DNA of 64,000 nucleotides from CAYJBH01 sp964370825 (lineage in GTDB: Bacteria; Bacillota; Clostridia; Oscillospirales; Ruminococcaceae): the NCBI GenBank assembly GCA_964370825.1, contig CAYJKY010000009.1:21629-85628 (forward strand). The letters run 5' to 3'. Shown one piece after another: positions 9,182-17,346 of the stretch. The position numbers were made by a program, and so were the translations under genes. The notes beneath the pieces are model-generated. The model was not told the DNA's origin. It ran no database searches and was given only the letters and a program-made list of their open reading frames with translations. Numbering within the stretch: position 1 is the stretch's first letter; each line of letters opens with the position of its first letter.

Positions 9182-9209
9182 TTGCATGTATGTTTTTTTA
9201 TGGTATAAT
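9182..9209 (+). promoter_or_regulatory. Predicted promoter of the first sulfatase
   Basis: TTGCAT (9182-9187), a 16-bp spacer and a perfect TATAAT (9204-9209), with an AGGAGG ribosome binding site at 9224 close behind, giving a very short leader. Confidence 0.6.
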
Positions 9210-9236
9210 ATATGCAGTATTATAGGAGGCTTTGCA

Positions 9237-10751
9237 ATGGCAAAGAATTACAACGTTTTATTTATTACGTCGGATCAGCAACATTATATTACATTAGGGG
9301 TCAACAACAGCGAGATAAAAACACCAAATCTCGACAGACTTTGCAAGGCAGGAACAACATTTGATAGGGCATATACCGTAAACCCCACCTGCACCCCAAC
9401 AAGGGCGAGCATGATAACTGGCAAATATCCGTCTCAGCACGGTGCATGGACGCTCGGAACAAAGTTGGATGAAAAATGCACCACCATCGGCGAGCTCATG
9501 CATGAAAAGGGCATGAAGACGGCGTTGGTAGGTAAAGCACATTTTCAACCTCTCGTATCTACCGAGGAGTATCCCTCGCTAGAATCATATCCGGTTTTAC
9601 AGGATTTGGATTTTTGGAAAAATTTTAATGAGGATTTCTACGGGTTTGACACGATAAGGCTTGCAAGAAACCATGCAAACGAAGCACATGTCGGTCAGCA
9701 TTACGCCATCTGGATGGAGAAAAAAGGATTTGAAAATTGGAGAGACTATTTCCTTCCGCCGACAGGCACCATGGACGCAGATATAAAATATGTTTGGGAT
9801 ATTCCGGAGGAGTTTCACTACAGCGCCTGGATAGCCGATGAGACAAACACCCTGCTGGAGAATTACAAAAAGAACGACGACAACTTTATGCTATGGGCAA
9901 GTTTTTTTGACCCTCATCCGGACTATTTAGTGCCAAATCCCTATGCCGACATGTATGACCTTGACTCAATAACAGTGCCGACGGTGGATCCGAACGAGAT
10001 GGAAAAGGCGACCGAGCTACATAAGCTAACACAGCAGGATAATCCGGATTTCGAAAACTACAAGGTGAGCGGATACGGGATTCACGGCTGTAGCTCACAT
10101 GTTGAGGATGCACAGGGCAACTGTAAAAATGACATCGCGGTATACTATGGCATGGTAACACTAATGGATAAGTATATCGGAAAAATTCTCGACAAGCTGG
10201 ACGAGCTCGATTTAACAAGAAACACCTTGATTGTTTTTACCACCGACCACGGTCACTATTTCGGTCAACACGGACTTTATAAAAAAGGACCGTTCCTGTA
10301 TGAGGATGCAATAAAGGTGCCATACATAGTTAGCCTAAAGGACAAAATTCCTGCCGGAGTAAGAAGTGATGCAATGCAAAGTATAGTGGATATACCAGTC
10401 ACAATGCTAAGCTACTGTGGAATAGATGCACCGTACGATTTTACCGGAAAAAACCAACGTGAGGTATGGGAGGGTAAAAAGGACTCGGTAAGAGACAATA
10501 TCATCTGCGAGCATAACCATGAGAGGAACACAATAAATCTTCGCGCTTATGTCGATAAGCGGTACAAGTTGGTTTTAATGCAGAACAACACCTACGGTGA
10601 GCTGTATGACCTTGAGGAGGATCCCGGCGAGCTGGACAATCGGTTTAACGACGAAGAGTTTAAGGACATAAAGGCAGAGCTTATGATGAAATATATCTGG
10701 GCAGAACTTGAAAAGGAGAGCCTATTTATGCCGAGAATTGCAGGAGCATAG
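9237..10751 (+). CDS. Sulfatase (type I, Cys-type formylglycine enzyme)
   Basis: Alkaline-phosphatase-superfamily sulfatase of 504 aa. Asp13 and Gln14 (ITSDQQH) lie in the N-terminal metal-binding strand. Cys52 in CTPTR, followed by ASMITGKYPSQHG, is the site converted to formylglycine. A FTTDHGHYFGQHG block about two thirds along supplies further metal ligands. The Cys form of the motif needs an anaerobic radical-SAM maturase (anSME) or FGE, which is not in the window. There is no signal peptide, so the enzyme is probably cytoplasmic and acts on imported sulfate esters such as sulfated sugars. The ATG at 9237 follows AGGAGG; an in-frame extension upstream lacks an RBS. Family members also include phosphonate monoester hydrolases, so the exact substrate is open. 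Confidence 0.9.
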   Translation: MAKNYNVLFITSDQQHYITLGVNNSEIKTPNLDRLCKAGTTFDRAYTVNPTCTPTRASMITGKYPSQHGAWTLGTKLDEKCTTIGELMHEKGMKTALVGKAHFQPLVSTEEYPSLESYPVLQDLDFWKNFNEDFYGFDTIRLARNHANEAHVGQHYAIWMEKKGFENWRDYFLPPTGTMDADIKYVWDIPEEFHYSAWIADETNTLLENYKKNDDNFMLWASFFDPHPDYLVPNPYADMYDLDSITVPTVDPNEMEKATELHKLTQQDNPDFENYKVSGYGIHGCSSHVEDAQGNCKNDIAVYYGMVTLMDKYIGKILDKLDELDLTRNTLIVFTTDHGHYFGQHGLYKKGPFLYEDAIKVPYIVSLKDKIPAGVRSDAMQSIVDIPVTMLSYCGIDAPYDFTGKNQREVWEGKKDSVRDNIICEHNHERNTINLRAYVDKRYKLVLMQNNTYGELYDLEEDPGELDNRFNDEEFKDIKAELMMKYIWAELEKESLFMPRIAGA

Positions 10752-10773
10752 GCAATTTATAATCAATCAACTT

Positions 10774-10856
10774 GAAAAACGCTACAGCGTTTTTCAGCCC
10801 AATAGCAAAGTGACATGTCGTTATCGCTTTGCTATTGGGTGCACACAAAGTGTGCA
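10774..10856. repeat. Three consecutive perfect hairpins
   Basis: Three inverted repeats stand in a row after the sulfatase. The first is GAAAAACGC/GCGTTTTTC (10774-10795). The second is CCCAATAGCAAAG/CTTTGCTATTGGG (10798-10839), a 13-bp stem with a 16-nt loop that contains GACATGTC. The third is TGCACAC/GTGTGCA (10840-10856). The first could terminate sulfatase transcription. The set looks like a cluster of small palindromic elements. Confidence 0.7.
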
Positions 10857-10870
10857 ATTGAAGATTTTGA

Positions 10871-10929
10871 AGTAGTTTATGTGCATTTCATGCACGTTGA
10901 AAACATATTGTTTTTCAAGTTAAACTACT
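10871..10929 (+). other. Predicted three-way-junction fold upstream of the cyclohydrolase gene
   Basis: An outer 9-bp stem AGTAGTTTA (10871-10879) / TAAACTACT (10921-10929) encloses two hairpins: GTGCAT/ATGCAC (10881-10895) and TTGAAAA/TTTTCAA (10898-10918). It ends 38 bases before the ATG of the cyclodeaminase/cyclohydrolase gene. It may be a structured leader or a palindromic repeat element. It does not match any riboswitch consensus I know. Confidence 0.5.
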
Positions 10930-10967
10930 ATTATCAAGCCGTAAACAGTAAAAGAAAGAGGTTTATA

Positions 10968-11597
10968 ATGGAAGTGATGAAGGGTAGTTGTATCGAATTT
11001 ACCGAGCTTTTGGCATCGGATGCTCCGGCACCTGGCGGAGGCGGCGCGTCCGCATATGTGGGTGCGATAGGAACCGCTCTCGGAAACATGGTGGGCAGCC
11101 TTACGGTAGGAAAAAAAAAGTATGCCGAGGTAGAACAGGATATTATTGAGCTAAACCGAAAGGCAAAGGAACTTCAAAACGAACTTATCGACCTTGTGGC
11201 TAAGGATGCCGAGGTGTTTGTTCCACTTTCCCGCGCCTACGGAATGCCGAAGGACACACCGGAGCAACAGGCGGAAAAGGATAAGGTTATGGAAAAATGC
11301 CTTGTCGAGTGCTGCGAGGTGCCAATGCAGATTATGGACTGCTGTTGTAGGGCAATAGAGCTACATGTTGAATATGCAAAGAAGGGTACCGCCATTGCGA
11401 TAAGTGATGTAGGGGTAGGTGTTGTTTGTTGCGGTGCCGCACTTAAAGGTGCTTCGCTTAATGTGTTTATCAACACAAAATATATGAAAAACAAAGAGGT
11501 TGCACAGCAGTATAACAACAAGGCAAAGGATATGCTTGCAAAATATAATCCTCTGGTAGACGATATTTTCGGCGATGTAGAAAAAAGATTTTTTTAG
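10968..11597 (+). CDS. fchA: Cyclodeaminase/cyclohydrolase family protein (FchA-like methenyl-THF cyclohydrolase)
   Basis: Protein of 209 aa of the FTCD_C / FchA family, which hydrolyses 5,10-methenyl-tetrahydrofolate to 10-formyl-THF or deaminates formimino-THF. The hallmark APAPGGGGASAYVGAIG (residues 19-35) is followed by a helical bundle with repeated small residues (GTAIAISDVGVGVVCCGAAL). The formiminotransferase half of FTCD is absent, so it is a stand-alone cyclohydrolase-type protein. It lies 18 bp upstream of a folD whose cyclohydrolase residues are missing, which strongly suggests this protein supplies that step. The ATG at 10968 follows AAAGAGG; the open frame extends 51 codons upstream through the structured leader and is not used in my view. 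Confidence 0.88.
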   Translation: MEVMKGSCIEFTELLASDAPAPGGGGASAYVGAIGTALGNMVGSLTVGKKKYAEVEQDIIELNRKAKELQNELIDLVAKDAEVFVPLSRAYGMPKDTPEQQAEKDKVMEKCLVECCEVPMQIMDCCCRAIELHVEYAKKGTAIAISDVGVGVVCCGAALKGASLNVFINTKYMKNKEVAQQYNNKAKDMLAKYNPLVDDIFGDVEKRFF

Positions 11598-11615
11598 GAT
11601 AGGATGGGTATAAAT

Positions 11616-12467
11616 ATGGCACAGCAACTAAAGGGTGCACCGGTAGTGGAGGCACTGTGTGAAAAGGCAAAAGCAATTGCCGAGAATATTTCCGATGTTC
11701 CAACACTCGCGATTGTGAGGGTCGGCAACAAGGAGGATGACATTTATTATCAGCGCAGTGCGGTAAAACGCTGTGAAGGTATAGGTCAAAAGGTGCAGGT
11801 TACCGAGCTTGCCGAGGATGTAAGCGAACAGCAACTTATCGAGGAAATTAAGCGGCTGAACAATGATGATACGGTACACGGTGTACTGATGCTTCGCCCT
11901 CTACCAAAACATATCGATGAGAACAAGGTCTGTAACACCCTCTGCTCCGATAAGGACATAGACGGAATAACCGATGCATCGCTTGCCGGAGTATTTACCG
12001 GAAATGGTGTAGGTTATCCGCCCTGTACGGCGAGGGCGTGTATTGAGACTCTCGACTATTACAACGTTGAGCTTACAGGAAAAAAAGCTACTGTGGTTGG
12101 TAGAAGCTTGGTAGTAGGTAAGCCGGTTGCAATGATGCTTACCGGACGAAACGCAACGGTTACAATCTGTCACACCAAAACTGCCGACATGCCGTCAGAG
12201 TGTAGGGCAGCAGACATATTGATTGTTTCGGCAGGACGTGCGGCTGTGATAGGTGAGAGCCATCTAAGAGATGGACAGACCGTAGTAGATGTCGGAATTA
12301 ATGTGGATGATGAAGGCAAGCTCTGCGGAGATATAAAAAAAGAGGCAGCAGAGGCAAAAGAACTTGACTACACCCCTGTTCCCGGAGGGCTTGGTGCAGT
12401 TACAACGGCAGTGCTTTCCTATCAGCTTGCACTGGCGGCACAGAGCCTGACAAACGGAGACAAATAA
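11616..12467 (+). CDS. folD: Methylenetetrahydrofolate dehydrogenase (FolD family; cyclohydrolase residues replaced)
   Basis: FolD family protein, 283 aa, normal length. The Rossmann segment GKKATVVGRSLVVGKPVAMML and the C-terminal PVPGGLGAVTTAVL are intact, as is DKDIDG, so the dehydrogenase fold and cofactor site look functional. In the N-terminal active site the Y-x-x-x-K motif reads YQRSA: Tyr45 is kept, but Ala49 replaces the catalytic lysine (human MTHFD1 Lys56). Leu93 stands where the conserved glutamine of VQLPL is expected. The local alignment is gapless (G-N to E-x-I-G, 21 residues each). Lys56 is required for cyclohydrolase but not dehydrogenase activity in the human enzyme. The likely activity is NAD(P)-dependent methylene-THF dehydrogenase alone, paired with the upstream FchA-like protein. 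The ATG at 11616 has AGGATGG 8 bp upstream. Confidence 0.92.
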   Translation: MAQQLKGAPVVEALCEKAKAIAENISDVPTLAIVRVGNKEDDIYYQRSAVKRCEGIGQKVQVTELAEDVSEQQLIEEIKRLNNDDTVHGVLMLRPLPKHIDENKVCNTLCSDKDIDGITDASLAGVFTGNGVGYPPCTARACIETLDYYNVELTGKKATVVGRSLVVGKPVAMMLTGRNATVTICHTKTADMPSECRAADILIVSAGRAAVIGESHLRDGQTVVDVGINVDDEGKLCGDIKKEAAEAKELDYTPVPGGLGAVTTAVLSYQLALAAQSLTNGDK

Positions 12468-12468
12468 C

Positions 12469-13830
12469 ATGCCATTTTTAGTTAAGGATTCGGCGTTTTA
12501 TAAAAACTTTTTTTCGCTTATGGCGGCAATGGTACTTCAAAGCCTTGTCACCACATCGGTGTCACTTGCCGACAACGTTATGCTTGGCAACTACTCAGAA
12601 TCGGCATTGTCGGGTGTTGCGCTTGCACTGCAGATTCAGTTTATACTCAACATGGTTGTCATGGGGGTTGGCGAGGGAATTGTCGTGCTATCCTCCCAGT
12701 ACTGGGGATTAAAGGACGTTAATTCGATAAAAAAGATTATAAACTGTGCCATGAAAACCGCACTTGTAATCTCCATTGCAACAGGTATATTCGTGTTTAT
12801 CTTCCCTGTTTTTTCGTTATCGCTATTTACGGCGGACGAGGTGGTAATATCCGAGGGCGTGAAATACCTTCAGATAATATGTTTTTCCTACATATTTTTT
12901 TCGGTCACCAACACACTTTTAGCAGGGCTGAGAAGTGTCGAGACGGTCAAGGTGGGCTTTTATGTTTCTATGTCTACCCTGATAATAAATGTATTTCTTA
13001 ACTATGTGCTTATCTACGGAAATTTTGGTGCACCGAGATTAGGTGTTCAGGGTGCCGCAATTGCAACCTTAACCGCAAGAATTATTGAATTTATCGTGGT
13101 TGTTATCTATCTCACGGTGTTCGACAAAAAACTACATCTATCCATAAAATCCTTCGGGAAGCTTGACACACAGCTTTTTAAGGACTATATCAAGGTTGGT
13201 ATTCCGGTGGTTATCTCCAACGCCATGTGGGGCATTGCCATGAGTGTCCAGATGTCAATTTTGGGGCATCTAGGAGCTGCGGTGATTGCGGCTAACTCGA
13301 TTTCTAACACGGTATTTCAGCTATCCTCTGTATTCTCCTACAGTGCCTCAAATGCCGCAGGCGTAATCGTTGGCAGAACGGTCGGTGAGGGTGACTTTGT
13401 AAAACTAAAACAATATACAAAAACCTTCCAGCTTATATTCCTTACCATAGGTGTATTGGCCGGACTTCTTCTATACACGATAAAGGACCCGGTGCTCAGC
13501 TTTTACACCCTTTCCGACGAAACAAGGCAAATGACTGAAGGTTTCTTAAACGTTTGGTGCATTGCAATTGTGGGAACTAGCTATCAAGTCGCCTGTCTCG
13601 TGGGCATAGTTCGAGGTGCCGGTGATACCAAGTTTGTTATGTATAATGACGCCATCTTTCAGTGGCTTATCATAATACCGTTTTCGCTACTCGCCGCCTA
13701 TGTATGGCAACTTGACCCGGTGATAGTATTCTTCTTCCTCAAATCCGATCAGCTGCTAAAATGCCTGGTTGCGGTAGTTAAGGTAAATCGAACCGATTTT
13801 GCAAAAAAACTTACAAGAGAAACTGCATAA
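12469..13830 (+). CDS. MATE family efflux transporter
   Basis: Membrane protein of 453 aa with about 12 transmembrane helices. It has MATE-family features: an N-terminal LADNVMLGNYSESALSGVALA, a mid repeat GAPRLGVQGAAIATLTAR, and a second-half NAMWGIAMSVQMSILGHLG. MATE proteins export drugs, metabolites or flavins in antiport with Na+ or H+. It starts 1 bp after folD ends and is followed 24 bp later by the GH4 gene, so it belongs to the fchA-folD-MATE-GH4 operon. The substrate is unknown. Confidence 0.92.
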   Translation: MPFLVKDSAFYKNFFSLMAAMVLQSLVTTSVSLADNVMLGNYSESALSGVALALQIQFILNMVVMGVGEGIVVLSSQYWGLKDVNSIKKIINCAMKTALVISIATGIFVFIFPVFSLSLFTADEVVISEGVKYLQIICFSYIFFSVTNTLLAGLRSVETVKVGFYVSMSTLIINVFLNYVLIYGNFGAPRLGVQGAAIATLTARIIEFIVVVIYLTVFDKKLHLSIKSFGKLDTQLFKDYIKVGIPVVISNAMWGIAMSVQMSILGHLGAAVIAANSISNTVFQLSSVFSYSASNAAGVIVGRTVGEGDFVKLKQYTKTFQLIFLTIGVLAGLLLYTIKDPVLSFYTLSDETRQMTEGFLNVWCIAIVGTSYQVACLVGIVRGAGDTKFVMYNDAIFQWLIIIPFSLLAAYVWQLDPVIVFFFLKSDQLLKCLVAVVKVNRTDFAKKLTRETA

Positions 13831-13854
13831 AAAATTAATTAAGAGGTGATAATT

Positions 13855-15321
13855 ATGAGCTTTAAAATTGCATTTATAGGCGCGGGAAGTTTAGTTTTTG
13901 CAAGGACACTGTTCACCGATATTATGTCGGTGCCGAAGTTTTCGAATGTTTCAATTTCCTTTACCGACATAAATCCGGACAACTTAGAAAAGACAAGGGC
14001 TCTTTGCCAGAGAGATCTCGACAGTAACAGCATACCGATAACAATAGAAGCTACCACCGACAGGAGGCTTGCCTTTAAGGATGCAAAATATATTATTAAC
14101 TGCGTTCGTGTGGGTGGACTTGAGGCGTTTGAAACCGACATTGATATTCCGCTAAAATACGGCGTTGACCAGTGTGTGGGTGATACACTCTGTGTTGGCG
14201 GCATTATGTACGGTCAACGTGTAATAGCTGCAATGCTCGATTTTTGCAAGGACATAAGAGAGGTGGCACGCCCGGATGTGTTGATGCTTAATTATTCAAA
14301 TCCCAATGCCATGGCAACCTGGGCATGTAATAAGTATGGCGGAGTTAACACGGTAGGTCTTTGTCACGGCGAGATACACGGTGAGATGCAGATAGCCGAG
14401 GTGCTTGGAATACCACAGGAAGAACTCGATATTGTTTGTGCCGGAATTAACCATCAAACATGGTATGTATCGGTAAAGCATAGAGGAATTGAGCTGAAGG
14501 ATAAGCTGCTAAAGGGCTTTACCGAACATGAAAAATTCAACCGGCAGGAAAAGGTTAGAATAGATATTTTAAAGCGGTTCGGTCACTACTCCACCGAGTC
14601 TAACGGACATCTTTCGGAATACCTTGCATGGTATAGAAAGAGACCGGATGAGATTAACGATTGGATAAGTTTGGACGATTGGATTCATGGTGAGACCGGC
14701 GGATATCTGCGCAGAACCCGTGAAGAGCGCAACTGGTTTGAAACCGACTATCCCAAAATCGCGGCAGAGCCGCCCAAAAAATTAGACGGCTCAGAGCGCG
14801 GAAAGGAACATGGCTCCTATATCATAGAATCCCTCGAAACAGGGCGGATTTACCGAGGTCATTTTAATGTGATGAACGACGGCTGTATAACCAATATCCC
14901 TACGGAATCGGTGGTTGAGGTTCCCTGCTATGTTGACGGTAACGGAATAAATGTTCCGCAGGTAGGTGACCTTCCACTTGGCTGTGCGGCGGTTTGCTCC
15001 CAATCGATATGGGTTCAGAAACTTTCGGTGGAAGCGGCAGTTAGCGGCGATGAAAATTTGTTAAAGCAAGCGGTATTACTTGATCCGCTGACCGGTGCAG
15101 TATGCAATCCACCTGAGATTTGGCAGATGGTAGACGAAATGCTAATAGCGCAGGAGAAATGGTTGCCACAGTATAAATCGGCAATAGAAAAGGCGAAAAA
15201 AGAGTTATCAATGAACAATCTCATCCCCACCAATGACGGATACAAAGGTGCAGCAAGGCTCAAAGAAAAGACGGCCGAAGAGGTCGCACAGGAAAAGGAT
15301 AGAAGAAAAATAACGGTGTAA
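13855..15321 (+). CDS. Glycoside hydrolase family 4 (alpha-glycosidase / uronidase type)
   Basis: GH4 enzyme of 488 aa. These enzymes use NAD+ and a divalent metal (Mn2+) and cleave by an oxidation-elimination mechanism. The N-terminal Rossmann motif FIGAGSLVFARTLFTDI lies at residues 6-22. The NCVRVGG block and the YSNPNAMATWA segment follow, and the metal-binding Cys-His sits in GLCHGEIHGE. The CHG-type signature is, as I recall, the subgroup containing alpha-glucuronidase and alpha-galacturonidase rather than 6-phospho-glycosidases (CNxP), so a uronic-acid glycoside is a reasonable guess. The ATG at 13855 has AGAGGTG upstream. No phosphotransferase genes are nearby, consistent with a non-phosphorylated substrate. 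Confidence 0.88.
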   Translation: MSFKIAFIGAGSLVFARTLFTDIMSVPKFSNVSISFTDINPDNLEKTRALCQRDLDSNSIPITIEATTDRRLAFKDAKYIINCVRVGGLEAFETDIDIPLKYGVDQCVGDTLCVGGIMYGQRVIAAMLDFCKDIREVARPDVLMLNYSNPNAMATWACNKYGGVNTVGLCHGEIHGEMQIAEVLGIPQEELDIVCAGINHQTWYVSVKHRGIELKDKLLKGFTEHEKFNRQEKVRIDILKRFGHYSTESNGHLSEYLAWYRKRPDEINDWISLDDWIHGETGGYLRRTREERNWFETDYPKIAAEPPKKLDGSERGKEHGSYIIESLETGRIYRGHFNVMNDGCITNIPTESVVEVPCYVDGNGINVPQVGDLPLGCAAVCSQSIWVQKLSVEAAVSGDENLLKQAVLLDPLTGAVCNPPEIWQMVDEMLIAQEKWLPQYKSAIEKAKKELSMNNLIPTNDGYKGAARLKEKTAEEVAQEKDRRKITV

Positions 15322-15336
15322 GAACACACTAATTGC

Positions 15337-15365
15337 TTGAAACGATAGGCGTTATATGCTATAAT
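15337..15365 (+). promoter_or_regulatory. Predicted promoter of DMT transporter gene
   Basis: TTGAAA (15337-15342), a 17-bp spacer and TATAAT (15360-15365), 27 bp upstream of the chosen ATG. This suggests the transporter is transcribed separately from the fchA-GH4 operon. Confidence 0.7.
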
Positions 15366-15391
15366 ACAGCTATGTTTACGTGGAGAAATTT

Positions 15392-16273
15392 ATGGTTACA
15401 TCACTTTTGATACTTGTTATTGTTTTTGGCTGTGCACAGACCTTATCGTTAAAATATTTTAAGATAGACAACTTGAAATCACGCATGTTTGTATATGTTT
15501 TTTTTCTTGCTCTTACGGCGATAATATGTTCGTTGCCACTGTTATTCAGTGAAAGTGTTTATATATCTTTGGCAACCGTTGCTATCGGCGTGTTCTTTGG
15601 TTTTGTGTTTGTCATGTGCATACTTTTTTACAACCTTGCAATTGAAAACGGCCCTTTATATTTAAGCAGTTTTTACTTTTCGGCAAGCATGCTTATTCCG
15701 ACAGCTGCGGGAATAATATTTTGGAATGAAAAAACATCATTAGCTACCTACATATCACTGATTATGTTCGTACTTGCATTTTACCTAATCAATGCAAAAT
15801 CATCAAAGACTGATAAAAAATTAAACGTAAAATGGATTGTTTTTTGTTTGTTGACATTTTTGTCAAACGGAATGCTTGGTACTGCCATGAAGCTAAATGC
15901 TGAATTAAGCAATGGTGAGGGTAGCACCGAATTTGTGGCAATCAGCTTTTCCTTTGCTACGCTTTTTTGTATCATATTATACTTGTTTTTATACATAAAA
16001 GACAAGCATAGATCAATGGCGGCAGATGTGCACTGCATAAAACAAAATACACTTCCCATATTTACAAGTGCAATTTCGTCAAGTGTTCTTAATCTTTTAA
16101 TCTCATATCTTGCGGGAATAATCCCATCTTCCTACCTACAGCCTATAACTCAAGGTGGAATTATTATATCTATTACATTATTTTCTTTAATAGTGTTTAA
16201 AGAGAAGTTGTCAAAAACAAATGTGGCTGGGCTTGTGTTTGGAATTTCGGCGATAATCTTAATAAACATTTGA
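15392..16273 (+). CDS. EamA/DMT-superfamily transporter
   Basis: Membrane protein of 293 aa with ten predicted hydrophobic helices in two similar halves, as in drug/metabolite transporters of the EamA type. Features seen include NGPLYLSSFYFSASMLIP in the first half and IIPSSYLQPITQGGIIISIT in the second, each followed by a WNEKTS or KEKLS turn typical of the repeat boundary. The ATG at 15392 with GGAG six bases upstream is preferred over a GTG at 15380. The substrate is unknown. It stands alone and converges on the URO-D/SGNH pair. Confidence 0.82.
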   Translation: MVTSLLILVIVFGCAQTLSLKYFKIDNLKSRMFVYVFFLALTAIICSLPLLFSESVYISLATVAIGVFFGFVFVMCILFYNLAIENGPLYLSSFYFSASMLIPTAAGIIFWNEKTSLATYISLIMFVLAFYLINAKSSKTDKKLNVKWIVFCLLTFLSNGMLGTAMKLNAELSNGEGSTEFVAISFSFATLFCIILYLFLYIKDKHRSMAADVHCIKQNTLPIFTSAISSSVLNLLISYLAGIIPSSYLQPITQGGIIISITLFSLIVFKEKLSKTNVAGLVFGISAIILINI

Positions 16274-16310
16274 AAAACAATATACCGTTTTACATGTTAA
16301 ATGATTATAA

Positions 16311-17336
16311 TTAGAAATTGAAAAATTCATCCTGATTTAAAAAAACCTCGTTCATCGCGAGAATATTTTCGGGCGGAATGTCGGGTGAGAGGGCGTGTGT
16401 CGGCGCAACTATAAATCCGCCTCCCTTACCCATAATCTCGGTTACACGAATAATCTCCTGCCTTACCTGATCTGCAGTCATGCTAGGAAGTGCCTGTTGG
16501 GTAGAAATACCACCCCAAACCGCAAGCCGTCTTCCAAACCGTTCCTTAATATCCACAATGTCATAAACTTCCGGCTGGAAGGTCTGGTAACAGTCAAGTC
16601 CTATCTCGACAAGATCCTCAAATATTTCGTGACAATCTCCGCAGGAATGTTGAATTACATACTTATTTTTGTCCTTAACCCGCTTGTATAACCTTTTCAT
16701 CCTCGGCTTTATGAAGCGTCTCCAATGCTCGGGACCCATTATAAGGCCTTTTTGTTGCCCCCAATCATCACCGAAATAAACACCGTCAATATCATACTCA
16801 AGGGCAATGTCTACAAGACGTAGCATATAGTTGCAGATGTCATCATAAAATTTTTCAAGGGCATCTCCCGCTACAACCATGCTCATCAGCACGTTTTCCA
16901 TACCCATTAGGCTCCAACTTCGCTCAAACATGCAAAAGCCGAACCCCATAAATACAAATTTATCCTCACGTGTTGCGATAAGCTGTTCTATGTCACGACG
17001 AAGCCTCGCTATGTCCGGCTCTGGGAAGCAATAATCATGTTCCTCAACGTCCTCGATGAGAGGATTTTCCACGACACCAATGTCCTTATCGGCTCCGCTT
17101 CTGTTCCACACCACTCCGAACTCGTCTAAAAAACGTTCCGGCTGCCCATTTATCTCGGTGGGCCATCCCCAGTACTGGGCGTAGTGCAGACAGCATCCCA
17201 TGCTTTTGGCTATGTTTTTATCGCCGGTATGCTCGATAAGTCGATCCTCCGCCTGCTGGGTAAAGTCCATGTTGTACGGTATCGGTCTGGTGGCGCGATG
17301 ATTAAGCGCCTCGATAACAAGCTCTCTTTTAGTCAT
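16311..17336 (-). CDS. URO-D family protein (corrinoid methyltransferase-like)
   Basis: Protein of 341 aa with the uroporphyrinogen decarboxylase / MtaA-type TIM-barrel fold. Seen are the start MTKRELVIEALNHRATRPIP, the central DGVYFGDDWGQQKGLIMGPE, the metal-site-like VIQHSCGDCHEIF, and GGISTQQALPSMTADQVRQE. True HemE is unlikely: the family in Clostridia mostly consists of methyltransferase homologues and the context has no haem genes. The H-x-C pair is present, while the later Cys of MtaA-like zinc sites is replaced (VAPTHALSPDIPPEN). It is co-directional with the SGNH hydrolase upstream (10-bp gap). The substrate is unknown; action on a methyl- or acyl-substituted sugar together with the hydrolase would fit. 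Confidence 0.82.
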   Translation of the reverse strand: MTKRELVIEALNHRATRPIPYNMDFTQQAEDRLIEHTGDKNIAKSMGCCLHYAQYWGWPTEINGQPERFLDEFGVVWNRSGADKDIGVVENPLIEDVEEHDYCFPEPDIARLRRDIEQLIATREDKFVFMGFGFCMFERSWSLMGMENVLMSMVVAGDALEKFYDDICNYMLRLVDIALEYDIDGVYFGDDWGQQKGLIMGPEHWRRFIKPRMKRLYKRVKDKNKYVIQHSCGDCHEIFEDLVEIGLDCYQTFQPEVYDIVDIKERFGRRLAVWGGISTQQALPSMTADQVRQEIIRVTEIMGKGGGFIVAPTHALSPDIPPENILAMNEVFLNQDEFFNF

Positions 17337-17346
17337 ATTATGTACC

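Noticed and set aside
10752..10967. Tetrahydrofolate riboswitch before the folate genes
   Set aside because: The stems are simple AT-rich palindromes and none of the conserved THF-motif bases I know are present.
10815..10967. N-terminal extension of the cyclohydrolase
   Set aside because: It crosses the palindromic leader, lacks family similarity and has no RBS, whereas ATG 10968 has one.
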